This document shows positions 57,609 through 64,000 of a stretch of DNA of 64,000 nucleotides, piece by piece. This DNA comes from Streptomyces albicerus (GTDB lineage Bacteria; Actinomycetota; Actinomycetes; Streptomycetales; Streptomycetaceae). The stretch covers positions 1 through 64,000 of the forward strand of contig NZ_VWMY01000006.1 of NCBI RefSeq assembly GCF_008905045.1. The letters run 5' to 3'. A program made the translations under genes and the position numbers. Under the pieces are notes generated by a model. The model did no database searches. It saw only the letters and a list, made by a program, of their open reading frames with translations, and was not told the origin of the DNA. Numbering within the stretch: the first letter of the stretch is position 1; each line of letters starts with the position of its first letter.

Positions 57609-58388
57609 TCAGACGCGGTCGACGAGGTCCGCGATGGAGTCGACGACCTTCGACGGGCGGTACGGGTACCGCTCGATCTCCGAGGGCGCGGTGAGACCGG
57701 TGAGGACCAGGAAGGTCTGCATCCCGGCCTCCAGACCGGCCAGGACGTCCGTGTCCATGCGGTCGCCGATCATCGCGCTGGTCTCGGAGTGCGCCCCGAT
57801 GGTGTTGAGCCCCGTACGCATCATCAGCGGGTTCGGCTTGCCCGCGAAGTACGGCTTCTTGCCGGTCGCCTTGGTGATCAGCGCGGCCACGGCACCGGTG
57901 GCGGGCAGCGGGCCCTCGGTGGACGGGCCGGTCTCGTCGGGGTTCGTGGCGATGAAACGGGCACCGCCCTGGATCAGCCGCACGGCCTTCGTCATGGCCT
58001 CGAAGGAGTACGTACGGGTCTCGCCCAGGACCACGTAGTCGGGGTCGTGGTCGGTCAGCACGTACCCGATGTCGTGCAGGGCCGTGGTCAGGCCCGCCTC
58101 GCCGATGACGTACGCCGTGCCCTCGGGCCGCTGGTCGTCCAGGAACTGGGCGGTGGCCAGGGCGGACGTCCAGATGTTCTCGACGGGCACGTCCAGGCCC
58201 ATTCGCCGGAGGCGGGCGTGCAGGTCACGGGCCGTGTAGATGGAGTTGTTCGTGAGGACCAGGAACGGCTTCCCCGACTCCCTCAGCTTCTTTATGAAGG
58301 CGTCGGCGCCGGGGATCGGCACGCCCTCGTGGATGAGCACCCCGTCCATGTCGGTGAGCCACGATTCGATGGGCTTGCGCTCTGCCAT
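57609..58388 (-). CDS. HAD-IIA sugar/nucleotide phosphatase (NagD-like)
   Basis: 259 aa from ATG 58388 behind AGGAGA. SWLTDMDGVLIHEG (nucleophile Asp at about 13, with DxDG), LVLTNNSIYTARDLHARLRR, the C2-type cap, AGKPNPLMMRTG (Lys) and AMIGDRMDTDVLAGLEAGM (acid pair) are in NagD order. Length is standard. The likely substrate is a small phosphorylated sugar or nucleotide. It is monocistronic in appearance, with about 260 bp upstream and 120 bp downstream free of genes. Confidence 0.92.
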   Translation of the reverse strand: MAERKPIESWLTDMDGVLIHEGVPIPGADAFIKKLRESGKPFLVLTNNSIYTARDLHARLRRMGLDVPVENIWTSALATAQFLDDQRPEGTAYVIGEAGLTTALHDIGYVLTDHDPDYVVLGETRTYSFEAMTKAVRLIQGGARFIATNPDETGPSTEGPLPATGAVAALITKATGKKPYFAGKPNPLMMRTGLNTIGAHSETSAMIGDRMDTDVLAGLEAGMQTFLVLTGLTAPSEIERYPYRPSKVVDSIADLVDRV

Positions 58389-58650
58389 GTGCCGTCTCCT
58401 GCCGTACGCGTGCTGCGTGAGCCGTGCGGGTGTGCCGTGCGGATGTGCCGCGCGGGGTGTGGGGGGACGCCGTCACAGCTGTGTGCCGACGCCTCCAGAC
58501 TAGCCATCCGCTGGATCTTGGTGGAGGGGGCGGGCGCGGCTTCCCGGGGAGGGCTTGGGGCCGGGTTTCGGCGGTGCGTGCTTGGGGGGCGGCAGTGCGT
58601 GCTCGGTGCGTGCTTGGTGCGTACTTGGGAGAGGGCGGCCGGCTCCGCGC

Positions 58651-59559
58651 TCAGCGTCTGCGGCGGGCCGTGAGGAGTGCGGCGACACCGGCACCGAGGA
58701 GCAGGAGCGCGCCGGCCGTCGCCGCGAGGATCGCGCGCGGGGAGTCCAGACCAGTCCTGGCCAGCTCCTCCGCGAAGGGGATGCCGTCCGGTACGGGGGT
58801 CGGGGCGTCCCCGCCGTCCGGGGTACCGTCCGGGTCGCCGGTGACACCCGCATCGCCCGCGTCTTCCTTGCCGCCCCCGTCATCCCCGTCGCCCTCGTCG
58901 CTCCCGTCGCCCTCGTCGACGATGCGGAACCGGTAGTCGTTCGACTGCCCGACCCACTCGCCGTCGTCCTCGTGCCGCTGTACGACGGCCGCGTTCGCGA
59001 CGACGTCGTTGGCCACCGCGTCCGAGGTGATCGCGAGCCGCATCTTGACGGAGAGGGTCGCGCCGGGCGGCACGGTGAATCCGGGGAACGCGTCCTCCTC
59101 GCGTTCGGGATCGCCTTTGGGGCCTCCCTCGGGAGCGCCGAGGATCCCGATGCTCTCGTCCTCGTCGGTCCGCTCGAAGGTGACAGGGCGGGGCCGCTCC
59201 CCGTCGTAGAACTCGAGGCGCGGCTGCTCCGGCTTCAACGCCCGCTTCCCGTCCACGAGGACGACGATCGGGTGGATGTTCCCGCAGGTGGCGTCGGTGG
59301 TGTTGGTGAGGTCGATGTACCAGGTCCGGAACCCGCCTCCGGCGTCGTACGCGGTGGGCCCGCCGTGGATCCTCGTACGGACGGGGAACTCACGGTTTCC
59401 CGGCGCGGCACAGGTGGGCCGGTCGAGTCCGGGTCGGCCGGCCTGGCGATCCGGCCCGGGCGCGGCGACGGCCTGCGCCGGCACGGAGACGGGCACGGAG
59501 ATGAGGGCGGCTGCAGCGGTTACGGCAAGAGACACGGCTTTGCTCAGTCGCATGGACAC
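58651..59559 (-). CDS. cell-wall-anchored surface protein with LAXTG sorting signal
   Basis: 302 aa (GTG 59559; ATG 59553 also possible). Signal peptide (AVSLAVTAAAALISVPVSVPA, then QAVA). A beta-rich domain (about 45-210: FRTWYIDLTNTTDATCGNIH, SVKMRLAITSDAVANDVV), then an Asp/Gly/Glu-rich stalk. It closes with a textbook sorting signal: LARTG at about 267, a hydrophobic helix (AILAATAGALLLLGAGVAAL) and RRRR. LAXTG is the recognition motif of class E sortases in Streptomyces. Function of the surface domain is unknown. Confidence 0.85.
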   Translation of the reverse strand: MSMRLSKAVSLAVTAAAALISVPVSVPAQAVAAPGPDRQAGRPGLDRPTCAAPGNREFPVRTRIHGGPTAYDAGGGFRTWYIDLTNTTDATCGNIHPIVVLVDGKRALKPEQPRLEFYDGERPRPVTFERTDEDESIGILGAPEGGPKGDPEREEDAFPGFTVPPGATLSVKMRLAITSDAVANDVVANAAVVQRHEDDGEWVGQSNDYRFRIVDEGDGSDEGDGDDGGGKEDAGDAGVTGDPDGTPDGGDAPTPVPDGIPFAEELARTGLDSPRAILAATAGALLLLGAGVAALLTARRRR

Positions 59560-59677
59560 GGGAGCTTGCCAGGGGGCTACGGGGTGTCGGCTCCGACGCG
59601 CTGGGGCGGGGGCCGTTCGGGGGTGGGATTGCGCCCGGTCGGGGCAGGCCGGGCAAGCCGGGGCGAGGGCCGACCCA

Positions 59678-59724
59678 CCTAGGGGCGCGGGGAACTGCGC
59701 GACCAGCCCTCCACGACCCGCACA
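59678..59724 (+). repeat. interspersed palindromic repeat, copy 8
   Basis: CCTAGGGGCGCGGGGAACTG start with the tail ACGACCCGCAC, just beyond the 3' end of the ROK gene. Confidence 0.9.
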
Positions 59725-59760
59725 TCACGTCGGACCCGCGGAAGCCTCACTTTCCCCTCC

Positions 59761-60957
59761 TCACGCTTCGGCCCGCCCGAACAAAGGCGCCAACAGCAAC
59801 TGAGCCGCCCCCTCCGCCACAGCCCGAGCCTCGCCGGAGGCAACCCGCACGGGCACGGGGCTGCCCGCGCCCGCCCGCTGGGCATGGGCGTCGAGGGCAG
59901 CACCGACACCGCGTACGAAACGCTCGGGCTCGGCGGCCACGGTGCGGCCGCCGAGCAGGATGAGGTCGATGTCGAGGAGCCAGACGAGGTTCGCGGCGCC
60001 TTCGCCGAGGACACGGGCCGCCTCGTCCACGTCCCCCCGCGCCACCGCCGCGAGGCACAACGCCTCGACGCAGCCCCGGTTGCCGCACGAGCAGGGCGGC
60101 CCGTCCAGCTGGATGACCTGGTGTCCGAACTCCCCCGCCCCGGTGCGGGCCCCGCGGTGGACGGCCCCACCGAGTACGAGCCCGGCCCCGAGCCCCGTAC
60201 CGAGATGCAGATACGCGAAGGCCCCGACCTCACCCCCGACGGCCAGCCCGAGCGCCGCGGCGTTCGTGTCCTTGTCCAGCACGACCGGCACCCCGAGCCG
60301 CCGCGCCAACTCGTCCCGCAAGGGGAAGCCGTCCCACTCGGGGAACCCGGTCACGCGGTGCAGCACGCCGTGGGTGTGGTCGAGGGGGCCGGGCATGGCG
60401 ACGCCGACACCGAGGACGGCGGTCCTGGCAGCGGCGTCCGGACCGGGCACAGCCCCCGACCGCCCCGCGGCCGACCCTGCCACTACCTCCCCGATCTCCG
60501 CCACGACCGCGCCCAGCACGGCCTCCGCCCCGGCGCCCAGATCGAGCGCGGCCCGCCGTTCTCCCGCGACCGCCCCGGTCAGATCGACGAGCACGACCCG
60601 CAGCTCGTCCCGGTCGAGGTGCAGCCCCACCGCGTGTCCGGCCTCCGGCACCAACCGCAGCACCGTGCGCGGTTTGCCTCCCGTGGAGGCCTGCCGTCCC
60701 GCCTCGGTCACCATCCCGTCGTCCCGCAACCGAGCGGTGATCTTGCTGACGGCCTGGGGTGTCAGCCCCGTACGCTCCGCGAGCTCCAGGCGGCTGATCC
60801 CCATCCGTCCGGCGCGCCGCAACAGATCGAGCAGCAGCGCGGCGTTGTGGCTGCGCAGCGCGAGCAGGTTCGCCCCGGTCACCCTGGAGGCAGGTCCGGG
60901 GCCCGACCCGGGTCGGGCCCCGGACCTGCCTCCAGCTCCCGCGCCGATGCCGGCCAC
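59761..60957 (-). CDS. ROK-family transcriptional repressor
   Basis: 398 aa from ATG 60957 (GTG at 60879 would give 372 aa and remove a Gly/Pro/Ala-rich head encoded by a perfect palindrome). The helix-turn-helix is GISRLELAERTGLTPQAVSK. The sugar-kinase-like domain has GVGVAMPGPLDHTHG, LDKDTNAAALGLAVGG, LGTGLGAGLVLGGAVHRGAR, GEFGHQVIQLDG and the zinc motif CSCGNRGCVEAL. It probably represses itself and the divergent oxidoreductase operon until a sugar or sugar phosphate binds. Confidence 0.88.
   Translation of the reverse strand: MAGIGAGAGGRSGARPGSGPGPASRVTGANLLALRSHNAALLLDLLRRAGRMGISRLELAERTGLTPQAVSKITARLRDDGMVTEAGRQASTGGKPRTVLRLVPEAGHAVGLHLDRDELRVVLVDLTGAVAGERRAALDLGAGAEAVLGAVVAEIGEVVAGSAAGRSGAVPGPDAAARTAVLGVGVAMPGPLDHTHGVLHRVTGFPEWDGFPLRDELARRLGVPVVLDKDTNAAALGLAVGGEVGAFAYLHLGTGLGAGLVLGGAVHRGARTGAGEFGHQVIQLDGPPCSCGNRGCVEALCLAAVARGDVDEAARVLGEGAANLVWLLDIDLILLGGRTVAAEPERFVRGVGAALDAHAQRAGAGSPVPVRVASGEARAVAEGAAQLLLAPLFGRAEA
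60884..60935. repeat. 52-bp perfect palindrome at the 5' end of the ROK gene
   Basis: Centred between 60909 and 60910, with 26 bp on each side exactly complementary (arm begins CTGGAGGCAGGTCCGGGGCC) and no loop. Depending on the start codon it is the first 25 codons or the 5' leader of the ROK gene. It could act as an operator dyad or as an mRNA hairpin masking translation from GTG 60879. Confidence 0.95.
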
Positions 60958-61014
60958 TCAGATCCCCCCTGCGCTACCACTCGCGTCCACACCCCCATTG
61001 TCCCCCGTGCTTGC

Positions 61015-61039
61015 ACTTTGGCAACAGCGTTGCTTAAGT
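61015..61039. promoter_or_regulatory. ROK-type operator between divergent genes
   Basis: ACTT-TG-GCAAC-AGC-GTTGC-TT-AAGT is a 25-bp interrupted palindrome in the 89-bp divergent region, just before the oxidoreductase ribosome site. It is a good candidate binding site for the ROK repressor. Confidence 0.6.
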
Positions 61040-61046
61040 GGAGGAC

Positions 61047-62168
61047 ATGACTGGCACAGGCTCCGGCACCTCCCTCCGCGAAGGTCCCTTCCGCGACGGC
61101 CCCTTCCGCGTGGGCCTCGTCGGCTACGGGCTCGCGGGCTCCGTCTTCCACGCCCCGCTGATCTCCGCCACCGAGGGGCTCGTCCTCGACACGGTCGTCA
61201 CCGCGAACGCGGACCGGCAGCAGCAGGCGAGGGCCGAGTTCCCGGACGTACGGATCGCGACGACCCCCGACGAACTGTGGCCGCGCGCCCACGAGTTGGA
61301 CCTGATCGTCATCGCGTCCCCGAACAGGACGCACGTCCCGATCGCGACGGCCGCCCTCAAGGCGGACCTCCCGGTCGTGGTCGACAAGCCGATCGCGGGC
61401 ACCGCGGCGGAGGCCCGCGAGCTCGCCGCCCTCGCCGAGGAACGCGGTCTGCTGCTCTCCGTCTTCCAGAACCGCCGCTGGGACAACGACTTCCTGACGC
61501 TCCAGAAGCTGATCACCGAGGGCGACCTCGGTGACGTCCACCGCTTCGAGTCCCGCTTCGAACGCTGGCGCCCCCAACTCAAGGGCGGCTGGCGCGAGTC
61601 CGGCGATCCCGCAGAGATCGGAGGTCTGCTGTACGACCTCGGCAGCCATGTGGTCGACCAGGCCCTGGTCCTCTTCGGCCCGGCGGCCGCGGTGTACGCG
61701 GAGTCGGACGCACGCCGCCCGGACGCGGAGACCGACGACGACACGTTCATCGCCATCACGCACGCGAACGGCGTCCGCTCCCACCTCTACGCCTCCGCGA
61801 CGACCGCCCAACTCGGCCCGCGCTTCCGGACGTTGGGCTCGAAGGCCGGTTACGTGAAGTACGGCCTCGACCCCCAGGAGGCCGCCCTGCGCGAGGGCGA
61901 GCGTCCGGCCGCGGGCAAGGTGAAGGAGTGGGGCGTCGAGCCCGAGGAGCTGTGGGGCCGCGTCGGCTCCGGAGAGTCCCCGCTGACCGGCGGCGGCACC
62001 CCGGTCCCGACCCTCCCGGGCGCGTACCCCGCCTACTACGCGGCCGTCGCCGCAGCCCTGAGCGGCACCGGTGAGAACCCGGTCACCGCACTGGAGGCCG
62101 CCGCCGCCCTGGACGTACTGGAAGCCGCCCGCCGCTCGGCCCGCGAGAACGTGACGGTGACGCTGTGA
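61047..62168 (+). CDS. Gfo/Idh/MocA-family oxidoreductase
   Basis: 373 aa from ATG 61047 (GTG 61038 also in frame). N-terminal NAD(P) fold RVGLVGYGLAGSVFHAPLIS and LIVIASPNRTHVPIATAALK. VVVDKPIAGT carries the conserved Lys of the (E/D)KP motif. C-terminal GGLLYDLGSHVVDQALVLFG contains the catalytic His region. It should oxidise or reduce a sugar, inositol or related polyol. The partner UPF0303 gene overlaps by 4 bp, and the divergent ROK gene is its likely regulator. Confidence 0.9.
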   Translation: MTGTGSGTSLREGPFRDGPFRVGLVGYGLAGSVFHAPLISATEGLVLDTVVTANADRQQQARAEFPDVRIATTPDELWPRAHELDLIVIASPNRTHVPIATAALKADLPVVVDKPIAGTAAEARELAALAEERGLLLSVFQNRRWDNDFLTLQKLITEGDLGDVHRFESRFERWRPQLKGGWRESGDPAEIGGLLYDLGSHVVDQALVLFGPAAAVYAESDARRPDAETDDDTFIAITHANGVRSHLYASATTAQLGPRFRTLGSKAGYVKYGLDPQEAALREGERPAAGKVKEWGVEPEELWGRVGSGESPLTGGGTPVPTLPGAYPAYYAAVAAALSGTGENPVTALEAAAALDVLEAARRSARENVTVTL

Positions 62169-62647
62169 CCACCGACTCCGCCACCACGGCCCCCACGATC
62201 GCCGAACTCGAGGAGCAGGAGCGCCGCCTGACGCTCCCCCGCTTCACCTACGACGACGCGTGGACCCTCGGCACACTCCTCGTCGAACTGGCCCGCGACC
62301 GCAACGCCCCCGTCGCCATCGACATCCGCCGCGCCGGCCAGCAGCTCTTCCACGCCGCCCTCCCCGGCTCGACCCCCGACAACGACGCCTGGATCGACCG
62401 CAAACGCCGAGTCGTCGACCGCTACGCCGCCTCCTCCCTCCTGGTCGGCACCCGCTTCCGAGCCAAGGGCACAACGTTCGAGGACTCGTCCCGTCTGAAC
62501 CCGGACACCTACGCCGCCCACGGCGGAGCCTTCCCGATCACGGTGGAGGGAGCGGGCGTAATCGGCACGGTGGTGGTATCGGGACTACCACAACTGGAGG
62601 ACCACGCAATGGTGGTGGAGGCCTTGGAACGCTTCGCCGCCGGTTAA
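62165..62647 (+). CDS. UPF0303 / HbpS-GlcG-like (heme-degrading-domain) protein
   Basis: 160 aa with a GTG start overlapping the oxidoreductase stop (GTGA). PTIAELEEQERRLTLPRFTY, APVAIDIRRAGQQLFHAALP, NDAWIDRKRRVVDRY and GGAFPITVEGAGVIGTVVVS are typical of UPF0303, a branch of the GlcG/HbpS fold. Family members are annotated as heme-degrading, but pairing with a Gfo/Idh/MocA enzyme under a ROK regulator suggests a role in sugar metabolism. The reaction is unproven. Confidence 0.85.
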   Translation: MTTDSATTAPTIAELEEQERRLTLPRFTYDDAWTLGTLLVELARDRNAPVAIDIRRAGQQLFHAALPGSTPDNDAWIDRKRRVVDRYAASSLLVGTRFRAKGTTFEDSSRLNPDTYAAHGGAFPITVEGAGVIGTVVVSGLPQLEDHAMVVEALERFAAG

Positions 62648-62693
62648 GTCCTCAATTCATCGCCGGCCAAGTTCTCAATCGCCGGGCAACAAG

Positions 62694-62748
62694 GGCGCGC
62701 CCTTTAGGGGCGCGGGGAACTGCGCGACAAGCCACGACGGGTCCGCAC
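62694..62748 (+). repeat. interspersed palindromic repeat, copy 9
   Basis: GCGCGCCCTTTAGGGGCGCG with the GGGGAACTGCGCGACAAGCC body and a CGGGTCCGCACC tail, between the 3' ends of two convergent genes. Confidence 0.9.
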
Positions 62749-62786
62749 CCAACAACGCGCCGTAGTCCCCGCCCCCAGTGGAACGC

Positions 62787-63644
62787 CTACGCGTCCTTGA
62801 AGACCTGCCGCTGCCGCCCAAGCCCCTCAATCTCCAGCTCCACAACATCCCCGGCCCTGAGGAACGGCTTGGGCTCCGGCATACCCAGCGCAACCCCCGC
62901 CGGCGTACCGGTATTGATGACGTCCCCGGGATACAGCGTCATGAACTGACTCACATACCGCACGACTTCGGCAACGGAGAAGATCTGGTCGGACGTACTG
63001 CCGTCCTGCTTCAGCTCCCCGTTGACCCACAGCTTCAAGCCGAGCGCCTGAGGATCCGGAACCTCGTCCGCCGTCACGAGCCACGGCCCGAGCGGATTGA
63101 ACGTCTCGCAGTTCTTCCCCTTGTCCCAGGTCCCGCCCCGCTCGATCTGGAACTCGCGCTCGGACACGTCGTGCGCCACCGCGTACCCGGCGACATGCGC
63201 GAGCGCCTCCTCGTGCGAGCCGAGGTAGCGGGCCGTACGCCCGATGACGACCGCGAGCTCGACCTCCCAGTCGGTCTTCACCGAGCCGCGCGGCACGAGC
63301 ACCGTGTCCTGCGGCCCGACGACCGTGTCCGCCGCCTTGAAGAAGATCACCGGCTCGGCGGGCGGCTCGGCGCCGGTCTCCTTGGCGTGGTCGTGGTAGT
63401 TGAGGCCGATGCAGACGATCTTGCCGATCCGGGCGAGCGGCGGGCCGACCCGCAGCCCGGCCGCGTCGAGCACGGGCAGTTCCCCGGCCTCGGCGGCGGC
63501 ACGGATCCGGCCGAGCGCCGCGTCGTCGGCGAGCAGCGATCCGTCGATGTCCGGCACGATGCCCGACAGATCCCGCAGGACTCCCTCGGCATCGAGCAGC
63601 GCGGGACGCTCGTCCCCAGCCGTACCGACTCGCAGCAGCTTCAT
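62787..63644 (-). CDS. fumarylacetoacetate-hydrolase-family enzyme
   Basis: 285 aa from ATG 63644 behind GGGAG; the longer frame is not supported. IGKIVCIGLNYHDHAKETGA, EPVIFFKAADTVVGP, KTDWEVELAVVIGRTARYLG (metal-binding Glu pair), AHDVSEREFQIERGG, KNCETFNPLGPWLVT and NTGTPAGVALG follow the FAH domain from start to end. Likely an acylpyruvase or ureidoglycolate-lyase/2-oxo-acid hydrolase type; annotation by homology alone often over-names these. Monocistronic in appearance. Confidence 0.9.
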   Translation of the reverse strand: MKLLRVGTAGDERPALLDAEGVLRDLSGIVPDIDGSLLADDAALGRIRAAAEAGELPVLDAAGLRVGPPLARIGKIVCIGLNYHDHAKETGAEPPAEPVIFFKAADTVVGPQDTVLVPRGSVKTDWEVELAVVIGRTARYLGSHEEALAHVAGYAVAHDVSEREFQIERGGTWDKGKNCETFNPLGPWLVTADEVPDPQALGLKLWVNGELKQDGSTSDQIFSVAEVVRYVSQFMTLYPGDVINTGTPAGVALGMPEPKPFLRAGDVVELEIEGLGRQRQVFKDA

Positions 63645-63765
63645 GATCACAATCTCCCTCGATCGCGGGCGGCCCGACCGATGGGTGCAGCCATCGGAGG
63701 ACTGGTCGATCCTCCAAGGTCGGCGTCCAGTCCGCAATACCCGGTTCACGGACTGGACCGTAACC

Positions 63766-64000
63766 TCACGCCGCGGTGGCCGGCGCCGCCCCCGGCATGT
63801 CCCGGTACAGCACGGCTCGCTCGACCGCGCTCCACGTCGTACTGGTCACCACGTACAGCGCGGCGGCCAGCGGCACCACCGCCACGGTGACCAGGGTCAT
63901 GAACGACATCAGCGGCATGAACTTGAGAACGGCCCCGAGCCCGGGCACCTGCTCGCCGCTCTCGGAGGGCACGACGGGCATGGCCGTGGCCGCCATCTGT
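63766..64000 (-). CDS. YidC/Oxa1 membrane insertase, C-terminal part (runs off the window)
   Basis: The frame is open at the window edge, so the N-terminal part lies beyond 64000; 77 residues are visible. PGLGAVLKFMPLMSFMTLVT, VAVVPLAAALYVVTSTTWSA and VERAVLYRDMPG match the last two membrane segments and tail of YidC/Oxa1 insertases, with the characteristic TSTTW/S motif before the final helix. Likely one of the two YidC paralogues usual in Streptomyces. Confidence 0.75.
   Translation of the reverse strand, partial: QMAATAMPVVPSESGEQVPGLGAVLKFMPLMSFMTLVTVAVVPLAAALYVVTSTTWSAVERAVLYRDMPGAAPATAA

Overview
The window is GC-rich actinobacterial DNA with GTG/TTG starts, ATGA gene overlaps, Sec, Tat and lipobox exports, c-di-GMP and GAF-ANTAR regulators, and a cslA-glxA-cslZ glycan locus. 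Together these point to a Streptomyces chromosome core or near-core segment. Gene order around glxA, the AA10 oxygenase and the c-di-GMP gene resembles the S. coelicolor/S. lividans SCO28xx region; that comparison is from memory, not a search. No rRNA, CRISPR array, integrase or transposase gene was seen.

Layout. 1-2.8 kb is decayed accessory DNA: a DUF5753 remnant, a helical-repeat gene with two in-frame stops, and an intact RHH/PIN toxin-antitoxin pair. 2.9-9.7 kb holds an Fe(III)-type ABC importer, divergent from a large AMP-ligase/ACP/acyltransferase fusion across a shared iron-box-like site. 9.8-18.2 kb has a GH18 chitinase, a two-component system, a spermidine-synthase-like protein, a His-rich TPR regulator and a histidine phosphatase. 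18.3-23.7 kb has a PAP2 enzyme, then a three-gene module: a RecB/Cas4-like nuclease with Fe-S-type cysteines, an unknown 560-residue protein and a UPF1-type SF1 helicase. This looks like a split Dna2 and is the strongest candidate for an undescribed system. 24.4-25.2 kb has a prim-pol-like gene whose stop lies inside tRNA-Lys. 25.3-29.1 kb has an M6-type protease and a GGDEF-EAL protein (probably CdgA).

29.1-39.5 kb appears to be one catabolic/uptake region: a luciferase-like monooxygenase, two Asp/Glu-racemase-fold (EutA-like) proteins, a 2-hydroxyacid dehydrogenase, an amidase, a DUF3830 protein, EhuBCDA (ectoine/amino-acid type importer) and an IclR regulator. It ends at a second tRNA-Lys identical to the first. 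39.8-43.6 kb has a NarL-type two-component pair, whose kinase carries an in-frame TA-flanked palindromic insertion, and an acyl-CoA ligase. 44.3-54.8 kb groups an AA10 LPMO under a DasR-like site, a kinase, an SPFH protein, an NlpC/P60 hydrolase, a GntR regulator, and the CslA/GlxA/CslZ apical glycan machinery. 55-59.6 kb has a GAF-ANTAR regulator, a sortase with a repeat-bearing partner, a HAD phosphatase and an LAXTG-anchored surface protein. 59.8-64 kb has a ROK regulator divergent from an oxidoreductase/UPF0303 operon, an FAA hydrolase and the C-terminus of a YidC homologue.

Across the window, nine copies of one short palindromic intergenic repeat (core GGGGCGCGGGGAACTGCGCG) sit mostly at gene 3' ends.
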